A stretch of DNA of 64,000 nt, taken from contig NC_088298.1 of assembly GCF_032854445.1 (NCBI RefSeq), positions 23,025,295 to 23,089,294 on the forward strand. The letters run 5' to 3'. Each line of letters opens with the position of its first letter. Positions within the stretch are counted from its first letter, which is position 1. The DNA comes from Liolophura sinensis (lineage: Eukaryota; Mollusca; Polyplacophora; Chitonida; Chitonidae). The notes beneath the pieces were generated by a model. The model had not been told where the DNA came from. It ran no database searches and saw nothing but the letters and a program-made list of their open reading frames with translations. The translations under genes and the position numbers were made by a program. Below, piece after piece: positions 12,535 through 24,412 of this stretch.

Positions 12535-12885
12535 CTACAACACAAAAGACTCCAGCGTTTTGAGCAAACCATGGAGAGGAATGACGGAAACGATATAAAA
12601 TGGTCTCACGTATCCGGTGAAATACGGTCTCTTGTCAATCTACATCAGTTTGGGTTCTAATGTACTTGTTTCGTGTCCATCATTTTTATAATAGCAACTG
12701 TTATACAGCGATGTACTTTTCTAGCAGTTTTCTTTCGTAGCTACGCAAATGACTGTAAACTTAGTCTAAAGAGAGCTACATGCCTACGGAAAAATTACAC
12801 AGTATCCCAAAGTGCAGGAAATTTTACCGTTGCCAAAATACAAGTTTCTCTTGAAATAGCACAGGAAAAAGTTACTATAACTTAC

Positions 12886-12971
12886 CTGGTTTGATCTACA
12901 TCTGGTAATAGTGTGACAGTCATGGGGATTCCCCTCCACTGCGCAGGAATAACATGCCAAGCGGTCTGTGT
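12886..12971 (-). CDS. Ly6/uPAR (three-finger) domain exon, copy 1
   Basis: 86 nt, acceptor AAAATACAG, donor CAG|GTAAGT, entry phase 1, exit phase 0. It encodes TDRLACYSCAVEGNPHDC and a further CRSNQ, the classic LU opening (CxxC, NPxxC, C). The exon at 20204-20119 has the same length, the same phases and the same four cysteines. LU proteins are small secreted or GPI-anchored proteins. The signal-peptide exon for this copy was not found. Confidence 0.72.
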
Positions 12972-12974
12972 CTG

Positions 12975-13680
12975 TATTTTTAAGTGAACTTACTATAAGC
13001 AGAAGTTGTCAATATCAAGCCCCGTCACTCGGCCTGTTTGCCCTCTCCATCTGACATATGGCGCTACTGTTGTAGATCACATTTTCTATGTTAAGGAGGC
13101 TATACCGAAAATCGTTGGAAAAAGTCAATAAGCGTTAATGTATCGAATATTTGCTGGCTTTTTTAAATGACCCACAAAATTACCTTTCAAACAACATCAG
13201 CCACGTTTCTGCACGTGTTACCGTTCAAAATCGTTAATGAAACCTCTCAGACTTGTAAAGGGGATCACATTTTGGCTTTTTAAACTTGAGAATCATTTTA
13301 ACAGTCTAAATACTCCAGGTATATGCTTATATGTTATGTAGAAGGGCTAGAATTTGAGCTATTCTTGGTAAGTACAGGGCATATGATTTGATCCGCGAGT
13401 ATGGATTCTTTGCCTGATATCTCCAGTATATTCTTTTTAAAGACCAGTGCCTCTAGTTACTGAGGAGCGAATAGGCAAAGGGGTGGGGCTCGATATTTGA
13501 CGGTAAACTATGTTAATAGACATTCGGAGAGCCAAGTGAAACGGTCAATAAAATTATTTTCTTATTTATTTATTTTTTTCAGAATCTTCGTTTGCACCAT
13601 AACAAGAATTTATAACAGGACAAAATGCGTCAATTTTCTGTATCTGTGTCGGCAATTATAAATGTATGCGCTAGTACTAT
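12975..13680. other. No exon found upstream of LU copy 1
   Basis: The expected signal-peptide exon was sought on the minus strand here and not found. Confidence 0.35.
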
Positions 13681-15195
13681 TTTCAATGCAGTTTCCATCT
13701 GGTTATCCCAGCTGTATTGTGTACATATCTGCTCGTCACCTATCCAATGCAGTTTCCATCTGGTTATTATCCCAGCCGTGTTGTGTACATATCTGTTCCT
13801 CGCCCATTCAATACAGTTTCCATCTGGTCATTATCCCAGCCGTGTTGTGTACATATCTGCTCGTCACCTATCCAATACAGTTTCCATGTGGTTATCCCAG
13901 CTGTGTTCCTTACACATCTGTTCCTCGCCCATTCAATACAGTTTCCATCTGGTTATCCCAGCTGTATTGTGTACATATCTGTTCCTCGCCCATTCAATAC
14001 AGTTTCCATCTGGTTATCCCAGCTGTATTGTGTACATATCTGTTCCTCGCCCATTCAATACAGTTTCCATCTGATTATCCCAGCTGTGTTCCTTACACAT
14101 CTGGCCATCCACTATCCAATACAGTTTACATCTGGTTATCCCAGCTGTGTTCCTTACACATCTGGTCATCTACTATCCAATACAGTTTCCATCTGGTTAT
14201 CCCAGCTGTGTTCCTTACACATCTGGTCATCCATTATCCAATACAGTTTACATCTGGTTATCCCAGCTGTGTTCCTTACACATCTGGTCATCCACTATCC
14301 AATACAGTTTCCATCTGGTTATCCCAGCTGTGTTCCTTACACATCTGGTCATCTACTACCCAATACAGTTTCCATCTGGTTATCCCATCTGTGTTCCTTA
14401 CACATCTGGTCATCCACTATCCAATACAGTTTACATCTGGTTATCCCAGCTGTGTTCCTTACACATCTGGTCATCCACTATCCAATACAGTTTACATCTG
14501 GTTATCCCAGCTGTGTTCCTTACACATCTGGTCATCCACTATCCAATACAGTTTCCATCTGATTATCCCAGCTGTGTTTCTTACACATCTGGTCATCCAC
14601 TATCCAATACAGTTTACATCTGGTTATCCCAGCTGTGTTCCTTACACATCTGGTCATCCACTATCCAATACAGTTTCCATCTGGTTATCCCAGCTGTGTT
14701 CCTTACACATCTGGTCATCCACTATCCAATACAGTTTACATCTGATTATCCCAGCTGTGTTCCTTACACATCTGGCCATCCACTATCCAATACAGTTTCC
14801 ATCTGGTTATCCCAGCTGTGTTCCTTACACATCTGGTCATCCACTATCCAATACAGTTTCCATCTGGTTATCCCAGCTGTGTTCCTTACACATCTGGTCA
14901 TCCACTATCCAATACAGTTTACATCTGGTTATCCCAGCTGTGTTTCTTACACATCTGGCCATCCACTATCCAATACAGTTTCCATCTGATTATCCCTGCT
15001 GTATTGTGTACATATGTGCTCGTCCCCAATCCAGTACAGTTTCCATCTGATTAGTTCAGCTGTGTTATGTACGCATCTGTTCCTCCTCTATTCAATACAG
15101 TTATCATCTAACTATCCCAGCTGTGCTGTGTACATATCTGCTTGTCCCCTATCTAATACAGATTTTATCTAATTATCTTAACCGTCTAGTGTACA
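13680..15195. repeat. 61-bp minisatellite, about 24 copies
   Basis: Unit CAGTTTACATCTGGTTATCC + CAGCTGTGTTCCTTACACAT + CTGGTCATCCACTATCCAAT + A. Two subfamilies: TGTGTACATATCTG units at both edges and TTCCTTACACATCTG units in the middle. The unit has no stop codon in any plus frame and 61 is not a multiple of three. This creates a 462-codon open frame that is not a gene. Confidence 0.95.
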
Positions 15196-15235
15196 GGCTA
15201 TGTGTTGGGGCTCACAAAGATGTTGTACATGTATG

Positions 15236-15503
15236 ATTTATTTATTTTTTTGTGTGGTGTTTTACGCCGTACTCAAGAATATTTCACTTATACGACGGCG
15301 GTCAGCAATATGGTGGGAGGAAACCGGGCAGAGCCCGGGGGGAAACCCAGGACCATCCGCAGGTTGCTGGCGGACCTTCCCAAATACGGCCGGAGAGGAT
15401 GCCAGCATCAGCTGGTCTTTAACTCACAGCGACCGCATTGGTAAGAGACTCCTGGGTCATTACGCTGCGCTAGGACGCTAACCAACTGAGCCACGGAGGC
15501 CCC
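15236..15503 (-). mobile_element. SINE family A, full length, between two minisatellites
   Basis: Complete from the AAATAAAT tail to GAGCCACGGAGGCCCC. It separates the 61-bp array from the 66-bp array. Confidence 0.85.
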
Positions 15504-15649
15504 TACATGTATGATAGTCGCACATATGGGACAATGGTACGGTAATAGCGACGTACGACAAATTTGCGACATAAAATGTCGTACGGCTCTATATGAAACT
15601 GGGCTCTGTACTATACCCAACACCTTGCCATTTTACATATCTGCTGAAC

Positions 15650-16850
15650 ATTTATATCTAATACAGTTTAGATTAGACGGTTTACACCTCACCTGTCTTG
15701 TTTACAAGTCTTCTACTCCTACATCCCGTACAGTTTACGTCAGTCTGTTTTCACCTCAACTATATTGTTTACATGTCTTCTGTTCTTCCACCCCGTACAG
15801 TTTACATCAGAGTATTTACACCTCACCTGTATTGTTTACATGTTTTTTTACTCTTACACCCAATACAGATTGCATCTGACTGTTTTCACCTCACCTGGTA
15901 TTGTTTATATGTTTTCTACTCTTACACCCCATGAGGTTTACATCTGACTGTTTACACCTCACCTGTACTGTTAACATGTCTGCTCTTACGCCCCGTACAG
16001 TTTACATTAGACTATTTACACCTCACCTTAATTGTTTACATGTTTTTACTCTTACACCCCGCACAGGTTAAATCGGGCAGTGTACACCTCACCTGTATTG
16101 CTTACCTGTCCTCTACTCTTATACCCCATACAGTTTACACTGAGGTCTTTTCAGCTTACCTGCATGCCTTGTTTACGTATTTTCTTGTCTCCCTCTCCGA
16201 ACAGTTAACATCTGACTGTTTTCACCCCACCTGTACTGTTTACATGTCCTCTATTCTTACACTCATACAGTTTACATCAGACTGTTTACACCTCACCTTA
16301 ATTGTTTACATGTTTTTACTCTTACACCCCGCACAGGTTAAATCGGGCAGTGTACACCTCACCTGTATTGCTTACCTGTCCTCTAATCTTATACCCCATA
16401 CAGTTTACACTGAGGTCTTTTCAGCTTACCTGCATGCCTTGTTTACGTATTTTCTTGTCTCCCTCTCCGAACAGTTAACATCTGACTGTTTTCACCCCAC
16501 CTGTACTGTTTACATGTCCTCTATTCTTACACTCATACAGTTTACATCAGACTGTTTACACCTCACCTGTCTTGTTTACATGTCCTCTATTCTTATACCC
16601 CATACAGTTCACATTTGAATCTTTTCACCTCACCTGTATTGTTTACATGCCTTCTATTCTTACACTCATACAGTTTACATCTGACTGTTTTCACCTCACC
16701 TGTACTGTTTACATGTCCTCTATTCTTACACCCATACAGTTTATAACAGGCTGTTTACACCTCATCTGTACTGTTTACATATCGTCTACTTTTACACCCG
16801 ATGTAGTTTACATTAGACAGTTGTTTACCTGTATTGTTTACACAGGTGTC
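15650..16850. repeat. ~66-bp minisatellite with a 270-bp higher-order duplication
   Basis: Unit roughly TTTACACCTCACCTGTATTG + TTTACATGTCYTCTATTCTT + ACACCCATACAGTTTACATC + TGACTG, about 18 copies. Positions 16031-16300 are repeated almost exactly at 16301-16570. The ATACAGTTTACATCTG core is shared with the 61-bp array. Confidence 0.92.
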
Positions 16851-16854
16851 CATG

Positions 16855-18370
16855 TTGCAAAGGTCGCCATGACAACATTCCTCACACAAATCCACCGTTA
16901 TGTCTAATCGTTTCTGGGGATGACGCGATTGCTGAAGTAAGGTGCATTCCTTGAAGAAAAGAAAACGAGTACAGAATTTTCATTTGTGAAGAGAGACAGG
17001 GGTTTGTGGATTTTTCCATTCTCAATGTAAGGTGATAATAAGCGATCGACGACGCTCGAGTGTCCGTGGGAAAGTCTGTCAGTAACTAGCCACAGGTCGG
17101 TGGTTTAACCCCGGCAGTCGGGTTGCCTCCACTCACGGGAATAATAGTCATCGTACTTGTATATGTGAAAATTTCACGAGTTAAGCAACAACAAATCAAT
17201 CAACCAATCAATAAATCAGTCAACCAATCAATGATTTGCGTATTTATATTTAGTGACATTTCACTTTTGTTCCACTTTTTCCACCACTCTCTGACGACGA
17301 GTATTGTACGTAGCAATATCTCAAATTAAAACGTCAGATATGTTTACACAGACGTGACGTTAACACATGTACTGACATGTTTACTCCCCGCAACCGTCTG
17401 TAATATTCCCCCTCTTGGGTGTGAACTGAATCATGGGAAGTCTAATGTAAACGCCTCCGACAAGAGCTGGTCACAACTTAAAACCGAATCTCCGTATTTC
17501 AAAATTACGATTTCCATAATCACTATTGGTTTGCAGTTATAAACCCATTGACTATTTCTATATTTCCAAGCAACTCTAAAACAATCTAAGACATTGTTGT
17601 CCTGTAACAAAACTCTCCGTTATCGTAATTTTTTAACAACACAACCGCGCTTGTAACCAACCATGCATCAGCCGTTTCTCAAACGTTAGATGCGACAACA
17701 GAAAAAAATACATGGCTGCGTAGATATGTCACATAATGTGTTAGAGATCGAAGAAAAGCGTTTAGTAGTTTGGAGAAAAGCTATGAGAAAGTTGCATACT
17801 TCTAGGTAATGGACTTCTGGACCACTTAACAACGCAGAATGACGTCCGTCGCAAGTAGCAATATGTTTCTATTTTCTAATTTACTTATTGATCACGTGTC
17901 CTGCCATTTGTAATGCATGTAATACCCTTCGGTTTTTCTTTTTTTTTTGGTGGGAGGTTATTTTTTTACTCTGTACAGGAAACTGTAACTGGTTTTACCA
18001 TTAGTGAACATGAAATGCGTTTTGTAACAATGAGTTCCTTTCCGTCGATACGCCAAATACACGGAACCAGGACAGAGCTTTATCACTACACATCATCCGT
18101 TACTACGTTACATTACAAATGCGTGCATCTTGGGGCCGATTCCACAAAGCCATGTCTGACTTAAGACAAAATTTGAAGCCTCTTCACAATGCTTAGTTTT
18201 AGGTACTGGGAGTTAAAATTTTGACACGTTTACCTTGAGAAAATATTTATGTGGTGGTCAAATTTTTAACCAAATGGTCCTGAAAATAAAATCTAAAATT
18301 GTATTTCAAATTTTGGTGTAAGTCAAAACTGGCTTTATGGAGTCGGTTCCTGGTTTTACCACTTTTATGT
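16855..18370. other. No gene seen
   Basis: Apart from the SINE-like repeat near 17.1 kb, single-copy AT-rich sequence with short non-descript ORFs. Confidence 0.4.
17050..17215 (+). mobile_element. Possible third tRNA-related SINE
   Basis: GGTCGGTGGTTTAACCCCGG resembles a B box, followed by a short body and an AATCAATCAACCAATCAAT tail. A similar GGTCGGAGGTTTACTCC block is at 41140-41245. Confidence 0.4.
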
Positions 18371-18375
18371 AACTA

Positions 18376-18634
18376 GAGGGGAGCTCCATGGCCTAGTGGT
18401 GAACGAGCTTGCGCACCATAATCACTTAGGAGTCTCTCACCACGCGGTTGCTTTGATTGCAAGACCAGCTCATGCTGGCTTCTTCTCCTGTCGTACCTGG
18501 AAAGGTCTGTGAGCAACTTCCGACTGACGTGGCTTTCCACCGCGATGTGTCATAATGTTGGCGCCGTCGTAAATGTGAAATATTCTTAAGAGCATGTAGG
18601 TCGTAAATCCCCAGTCAAATATATAAATAAATAG
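18376..18634 (+). mobile_element. SINE family A, diverged copy
   Basis: GGGAGCTCCATGGCCTAGTGG head, CAAGACCAGCTCATGCTGGC, GTGAAATATTCTTAAG and an AAATAAATAG tail. Confidence 0.7.
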
Positions 18635-18772
18635 TGGACACAGAACATTGATAAGACGCCTGTATCAATTATCCACACTAACAAGTTATTTAAGATATCC
18701 TGTTGCAAAAGTTAGTGTCTCAGCTGTAGTTTTCAGCACTAGCCCCAAAGCTAATATATTTAGCATGCTGCT

Positions 18773-18871
18773 TCACTGAAAAGCTATGTCGTTGCCACAC
18801 TTGTACAGGATACAAATCGACCAGTACACTCCTTTCATGCCCTGACACTGAACTACTAGCCAGGACTGCAG
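18773..18871 (-). pseudogene. LU copy 2, candidate last exon
   Basis: Acceptor TTTATCACTTAG, 32 open codons, then TGA. It contains VVQCQG, WSIC and YKCGNDIAF, resembling the end of an LU domain, although the usual final CN pair is absent. The preceding intron is 57 bases, which is short but possible. Confidence 0.45.
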
Positions 18872-18928
18872 CTAAGTGATAAAATAATACCAACACATAA
18901 GCAGTTGCAAACATAGTAGAGTACTTAC

Positions 18929-19000
18929 GTCCTCAATCTTACAGCCAAAGTCATACAGCATGTGTCCATCCTCGTGCATGTAGCTCTCCGAGTAGCATAG
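18929..19000 (-). pseudogene. LU copy 2, second domain exon
   Basis: 72 nt, acceptor TTTTTCCCACAATAG, donor GAGGAC|GTAAGT, phase 0 at both ends. It is open and matches the exon at 12534-12463 in length and in both cysteines. Confidence 0.68.
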
Positions 19001-19209
19001 CTATTGTGGGAAAAATAAAAAGGGTTAGCTAGACAACGTAAACACTAATAAATAAATAAAATTTAAAAAAAAACGTTGGAAAGTTACCATTCATTTTTTT
19101 TTTGTTACACCTGCTTTAGACTTAATGAACTGAATATTTCTCAGATCCAATATTTCCCTTCTAAATTCTATGTCGATGTTGTTACGTTTGAAGCTATGCT
19201 TCATTTTGA

Positions 19210-19600
19210 CCTGACGATCAGTGCTTTGATGGTTAAAGCGTCCGCCTCGAAGTTGGAAGGCCTGGAACCAAACCCTGGTCGGATCAAACCCTGGTTGGAT
19301 CATGCCAAAGACATAAAAAATTACGTCTTGCTGCCTTTTGCCTTCAGTGCCTTGAGGGGTTTGACCGAGGAAAGAAGACGCGTTGAGCCGGAGTCAGTAT
19401 AATATGAGTGGGTGGGGTGTCATCGCTAGTGTCTTGGGTCTGCGGCATAGACTCATCCTGCTACAAAGAAGACATAATAATATATGTACACACACCCTAT
19501 TGCAAATTGACACACCTGAAAATTCTACGAGGTACAACCCCAAGCATTGTCATACATACATACAGACATACAGACATACATGCATGCATGCACACCATGT
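19210..19600 (+). mobile_element. SINE family B, copy with CATACA tail
   Basis: Head with TTTGATGGTTAAAGCGTCCGC, GGATCAAACCCTGG, body AGTATAATATGAGTGGG, and a tail running into ACATACAGACATACA repeats. The ORFs here are SINE-derived. Confidence 0.65.
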
Positions 19601-20118
19601 GTCGAGCAACCTGAAATGTTCATACTTAACCAGATGCGGTGATCGCAAACGTCTAAGACGGGCAAGACATTGTGGGGGTCTTTAACACTGGACGTACTGT
19701 ATATGATATCTGGTAGAGTGGGATTCAAACCCAGTTGATTATATTTCATTTTGATCATGCTTTCTTCTCCATGTTGACTGTTTTTGTAAATGCTGTTACA
19801 GTCTGTGTACTTCATGAGTCAAATCGAGCTATTCGTCGTTATGTGTGATAGCATCTATTCGGAAACAGATGTTTGTCAAAATTTTTCCGTTCATGGAAAA
19901 TTAGTTTAGTGCATTAATTTCATAGCGTTTTCATAGCGATTTGACATTCAGTTGGGCCTTGATACTTGGCCACTGGTATCGCTGTAAAAACGTGACAGCT
20001 TTAATTATTATTGAAAAAGTTGTCATTTGTATTCATGTAGACAGAAGGCACTGCTGGTTTATCAGTTCCAAGATTTGCCACCCTTTAAAGCTGATCGGCG
20101 AGCCAGAGTGTTTCTTAC

Positions 20119-20204
20119 CTCGGACGCCCAACACTAGACGGTTTTCCGGCAAGTCGAGGGGTCACGTAGCCCTGTACAGCTCAAACATCGTGGTCCGTAC
20201 AAAG
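20119..20204 (-). pseudogene. LU copy 2, first domain exon with TAG
   Basis: 86 nt, acceptor CCTATTTTTGCAG, donor CCGAG|GTAAGA. It encodes LYGPRCLSCTGLRDPSTC and RKTV, then TAG, then CWASE. Length, phase and cysteine positions equal those of the exon at 12971-12886. The stop is the only defect seen. Confidence 0.65.
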
Positions 20205-20289
20205 CTGCAAAAATAGGACTGGCTAGATTTGTGTTGTATAGCGATTCTCAGAGAATCAGTGCATGACAGCATGACGTCAGAGGGCCATT

Positions 20290-20430
20290 TCTTTGATGGA
20301 CGGCAGATACAGGAAATAAATCAGTATAAAGCGAGGAGATAGAGCAAATATACAGGAATGAACCGAGCATATACAGGAAACATGCCGGTATAAACCGGAC
20401 AGATTTATGAAACAAGCCAGTATACCTATA
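20290..20430. repeat. Degenerate ~31-bp minisatellite, separate block
   Basis: Repeats of ATACAGGAAACA..CCGGTATAAACCGG, the same motif family as 60-245. The minus-strand ORF here is only this repeat. Confidence 0.5.
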
Positions 20431-20716
20431 GTGTACCAACCCTTGGGAGAAAACAACTCAGTAAGAAAATATATATGTGTGACTTTTTATAACAAAAAGC
20501 GTTATTCAGATATTTTAAGTTCTTTTTAAGAATGTAGCTTAGTTTATTAAAATAATTTAGCAGATGAGTGGAATCTAATATTATCTCTACTGTTCGCTAC
20601 TATTCATGAAAACCTGAAAGAGATGCTATATGTGACCATTCGCGTGCTTTCTTTTAGGGAGTAGTAAAGTAGGGTAGGAAGTTGATACTGACATTATGTT
20701 TTAAAGTTCATACTTT

Positions 20717-20890
20717 ATATGATTGGTATTTACGCCATGCTGAAGAATATTTCACTTATACGACGGCGGCCAGCATTGTTGTTGGAGGAAAGCGTGTACA
20801 CTCCGAGGGAAACCCATGATCAGGCGCATGTTGTTGCAAGACCTTCCCACGTTGGCCCGGAGACGAAGCCAGCATGAACTGGATTTGAAC
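20717..20890 (-). mobile_element. SINE family A, lacking the tRNA head
   Basis: GATTGGTATTTACGCCATGC to ACTGGATTTGAACTC on the plus strand. The head side is missing. Confidence 0.65.
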
Positions 20891-21188
20891 TCTGTCCTAT
20901 AGTAAACATTGAAATTGATCACTAATCAGATTATTGTCTGGCCATCTATGTCATTGAACACCTGTAGCTGTGTTTTTAATTAACCTGCAGTCTTTGATAA
21001 GCAAGATAAGCAAGCCTAAGGCAAACGTCATAAAAGGCTAGAAGAACGTTTTGGTCATAGGCGCGATGGTGGAGCCAAATCTCACAGGAATGGCCAAGAT
21101 TTCTTTGGCACGTTTATCCTTACATAACTATTTGTTAGTACATACAGGCCTACACAGTATCCGATACCAACTGCGCATCGCTACTTAC

Positions 21189-21230
21189 CGCCGTTATCAA
21201 TTCCCTGCGCGCTGATCACGCAGAAGCAAG
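21189..21230 (-). pseudogene. LU copy 2, signal-peptide-end exon
   Basis: 42 nt, acceptor TTTTTCATATACAG, donor GGCG|GTAAGT, phase 1 at both ends. It encodes CFCVISAQGIDNG, a hydrophobic end with a small-residue cleavage site, as expected just ahead of an LU domain. Confidence 0.5.
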
Positions 21231-21329
21231 CTGTATATGAAAAACAATATTACATTTAAGTCATTGTTGAATAATAGATGGGTTTCACTGATGGATTTAC
21301 TTTTGTCTCTTTTTGGATCTACGGATCTC

Positions 21330-21725
21330 CATCGGGCAGAGAGAGGAAACTGTTCAATGTCAATCGGACAAATTAAGGGAACAGGCTAGTATCAACCGGA
21401 CAAATTAAGGAAACAGGGTATTATCAACTGGGCAGATAGAGGGAATACAGTTGTAGGCCAGTAACAGCCGTGCAGATTGAAAAAAACAAAACAAAACAAA
21501 AAAAAAACAAACACAACAAATAGGTATGAATTAGGCAGATAGAGGAAACAGGCAAGTATGGATCGAACAGATAATGGAAACAGTCCAGTGTAAACTGAGC
21601 AGTAAGAGCAAAAACAGAACAGTACGAACAAGACAGATGGAGGAAACAGAAGGCCATACAAAAAGAACAGGTCAGAATGAGGCGGATAGATGAGGTGGAT
21701 GAGGCGGAAACAGCCCTGGGGAGAC
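21330..21725. repeat. Degenerate ~31-bp minisatellite in and beside duplication copy 2
   Basis: Longer block of the GACAAATTAAGGAAACAGG unit, including the part matching 60-245. Confidence 0.5.
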
Positions 21726-22204
21726 CAGTAAGGAGATTGAGTCATTCAGAAAAATGAGTTAGTGACCGCTTGGATCAATTGAGCCAGTGACAGATTTGAT
21801 CAACTGAGTCAGTGACAGCTTGGATCAAATGAGTCAGTGGCGGCTTGGATCAATTTATTAAATGAACTGTCATGTAGTTGGTATAGTATTATTAAATGCA
21901 TTATCAACTGCCATGTAGGTGGTATAACATTACAACAAACACAGCTCTTATCAGCTCTTGCAGTTCTTGCAGACTTCAAACAGCTTTTACTTTCGAATAT
22001 CAACTGTTAAACACTCAAAAATTTAAACTGTTACTTTTAACAGAAGGTCTTTTGTCTGAGTGATACTAAAATGTATTCTGTTATTATAACGTAATACTGT
22101 GTTATATTCAGCATACTGTCCTGTTACTTTAATAGAATCTTTATGTTAAATGTAATACTAAGGGCCTACTACTTTAAAATGGAAATATGAAAATTTGATC
22201 CTAA

Positions 22205-22620
22205 CTGCTCAGCCATACTAAAGACTTTCAAAATTATACTTGCTGCTTTGCGTTCAGCGCTGAGATTGAGAGCAAAGAAACTGGTTGTTCCGGTATCAGT
22301 GTAATGTGAAATGGGATGTCATGTCTGTTGTTCTCGGCATGATACTTCAGTGTCATGCCCCAAGAAGACACAGTATAAGTACACGTAGCTAATGACTCTT
22401 CGATGGCCTAATGGTTAAAGCATCCGCATCAAACCCTGGATCAAACCCGGCTCGGGTCATACCAAAAACTTTGAAAATGGTTCAGCGCTGAGAGGTTAGA
22501 GCAAAGAAAAATGACTGGTTGTCCCGGTAACAGTGTAATATGACTTGTAGGGGTGTCATGTCCGGTGTCTTCGGTTTTGGAGCGATGGACTCACCCTGCC
22601 TCAAAATCCCGGCCAATCGC
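22205..22620 (+). mobile_element. SINE family B copies in duplication copy 2
   Basis: Counterparts of 735-905 and 930-1155, carried with the segmental duplication. Confidence 0.55.
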
Positions 22621-22807
22621 TATAGAGATATCATTCTCTAGTCAAAGAACCATGTTTATCGAATCTGTGATATAGGCTAACCTACATGTCTTCTTTTCTT
22701 CTATTAATATATGCCCAGTACGACTCAGTCTGAAATACAGATTTCTTATTACTATGTTTCTAGCCATACAAGTCCAAACAACTTCAAGAAAAACTGAAAT
22801 GACTTAC

Positions 22808-22935
22808 CTAATGCCACCAAAACTAGCAACTTGAGATTCTCCATTTTTTCTGCCATTCAGCCACATCGACAACCTATCATATGGGTAAACCTGATTTGGC
22901 TTTTCACGAGTAACCTCTGCTGCTCCTAACGACAT
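22808..22935 (-). CDS. Candidate first coding exon, duplicated segment copy 2
   Basis: Same exon as at 1342-1469, offset by 21466 bases, with ATG, donor and frame kept. One coding difference is visible: Arg13 is Pro here. No partner exon of matching phase was found between here and 21.2 kb. The exit is phase 2, so it does not feed the LU exon at 21230. Confidence 0.45.
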
Positions 22936-24154
22936 TTTATATAAAAGATTTTCATATTAAAAACTAAGACACGTATCGGCTCGTAAATGAGCGCTAGTCG
23001 ATTCCATTTTGTCTACCATGAAGTAAGTACTGTAAGTACACCATTTTGTTGATCTTTGTTGCGATCCACTTTACGGTGATAATGAAGGACGATGTCGATG
23101 GACTGCGTGAAGACAAATTTTAGCCCACCAAAAAATCAGCCAACCACGATCGATGAACGATACGTTGTGTGCTTTCACGGCGTTTAATCATCGCTATTTG
23201 TGTGCGTGATTCATAATTGTGGCTAAATTATCTTCATATACGCATTATTATTTATAATTTTTTTACTTTTTTTTCTGAGAAACGTGAACAAAGTTCAAGG
23301 CTTTTTTGTCTGTGAGGTGCCGAATGAATACAAGAATTAAAGTTGTTGGGTGTATCTGAGATAAGATAGTTGGTAAAAGAAACACACCATATGTTATAAG
23401 ATAATAACCGAGAAAGGACATGACAGTGTGATTTTCACATGTGCTTATCAAAATTACCTTTTTTTATTATTATTTGCTGTGTGTAGTTTACAAGTATGAT
23501 ATAAAATCTAGATTTTAGTGTTGGCTCTGATAGCTTCTGAACCGTGAAATAGATCATTTGTGTTTATTTGGACAAGATGAGCAATATCTCACTCAAACTG
23601 AAACATAATCTTTGATCTGTAAAGAAGTGACAACACTGCACCAAATGTATATGTCAAGCGATAAAGTACCATGTATAAATCTTAATTAAAACATAGTAAT
23701 TTTTATTTTTGTGATGTTGCATAACCTAAGTATAACACACCCTGTCATCAATTTTAACCAATCAGGCGCAAGTTATTTCTATAAACTGAGAGCGCAGCTG
23801 TTTCCGCTGACGTCACGCGATCCGTGTTTGGTCTGTTAGCCATACATTCATAAGACACAATTGAAGCCACATTGTGTATGCGGCTGCTCTAAAATGGCTT
23901 ATCACATGGGCTTGTTAGAATTCCAGATTATAAGACTTCCAGAAGTATTTATAGAATTACCAAGCACGTTCGAAAAAATGGCTGCCTCAAACCCTCTTCT
24001 TATTTATGTTTTTTTTCATTTCTTGACAACAAAAATACATTTCAGTAACATGTATTCACACAAAACATGTATTCAACACATTTTTGCTGATAGGTGGAAA
24101 AATGTGTACAACGCACAGGATGTTTTCATGTAACATACATTTAATTAATTAATT

Positions 24155-24412
24155 TATTTATTTGATTGGTGTTTTACGCCGTACTCAATAATATTTCACT
24201 GATACGACGGCGACCAGTATTGCGGTGGGAGGAAACTGGGCAGAGCCCAGTGAAAACCCACGACCATCCACAGGTTGCTGCAGACATTCCCACGTACGGC
24301 AGAAGAGGAAGTCAGTCTGTGCTGAACTTGAACTCACAGCGACCGCATTGGTGAGAGGATCCTGGGTCATTACGCTGCATTAGTGCTAACCAACTGAGCC
24401 ATGGAGGCCCCC
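24155..24412 (-). mobile_element. SINE family A, duplication copy 2
   Basis: Same insertion as 2685-2941, inside the second copy of the segmental duplication. Confidence 0.8.

Larger units (their letters stand above)
18773..21230 (-). pseudogene. Ly6/uPAR-type gene, copy 2, with in-frame stop
   Basis: Four exons on the minus strand: 21230-21189, 20204-20119, 19000-18929 and 18871-18773, with matching phases (1, 0, 0). The first gives the end of a signal peptide (CFCVISAQG), the second CLSC...DPSTC, the third LCYSESYMHEDGHMLYDFGC, and the last VVQC...CILYKCGND and a stop. The second exon has TAG just before its fourth cysteine, where copy 1 has AGA (Arg). All splice sites look intact. This is either a young pseudogene, a null allele, or a base error. 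The exon with the ATG was not identified. The intron before the last exon would be only 57 bases. Confidence 0.62.

Noticed and set aside
13662-15050. 462-codon plus-strand ORF and two others of 280 codons
   Set aside because: They are the 61-bp minisatellite read in three frames; the unit lacks stops and shifts frame every copy.
15698-16907. Plus-strand ORFs of 111-192 codons
   Set aside because: They lie entirely within the ~66-bp minisatellite and have the same repetitive composition.
18720-18914. 64-codon minus-strand ORF with signal-peptide-like start
   Set aside because: It starts within the short intron of LU copy 2; the phase-0 exon in another frame carries the cysteines.
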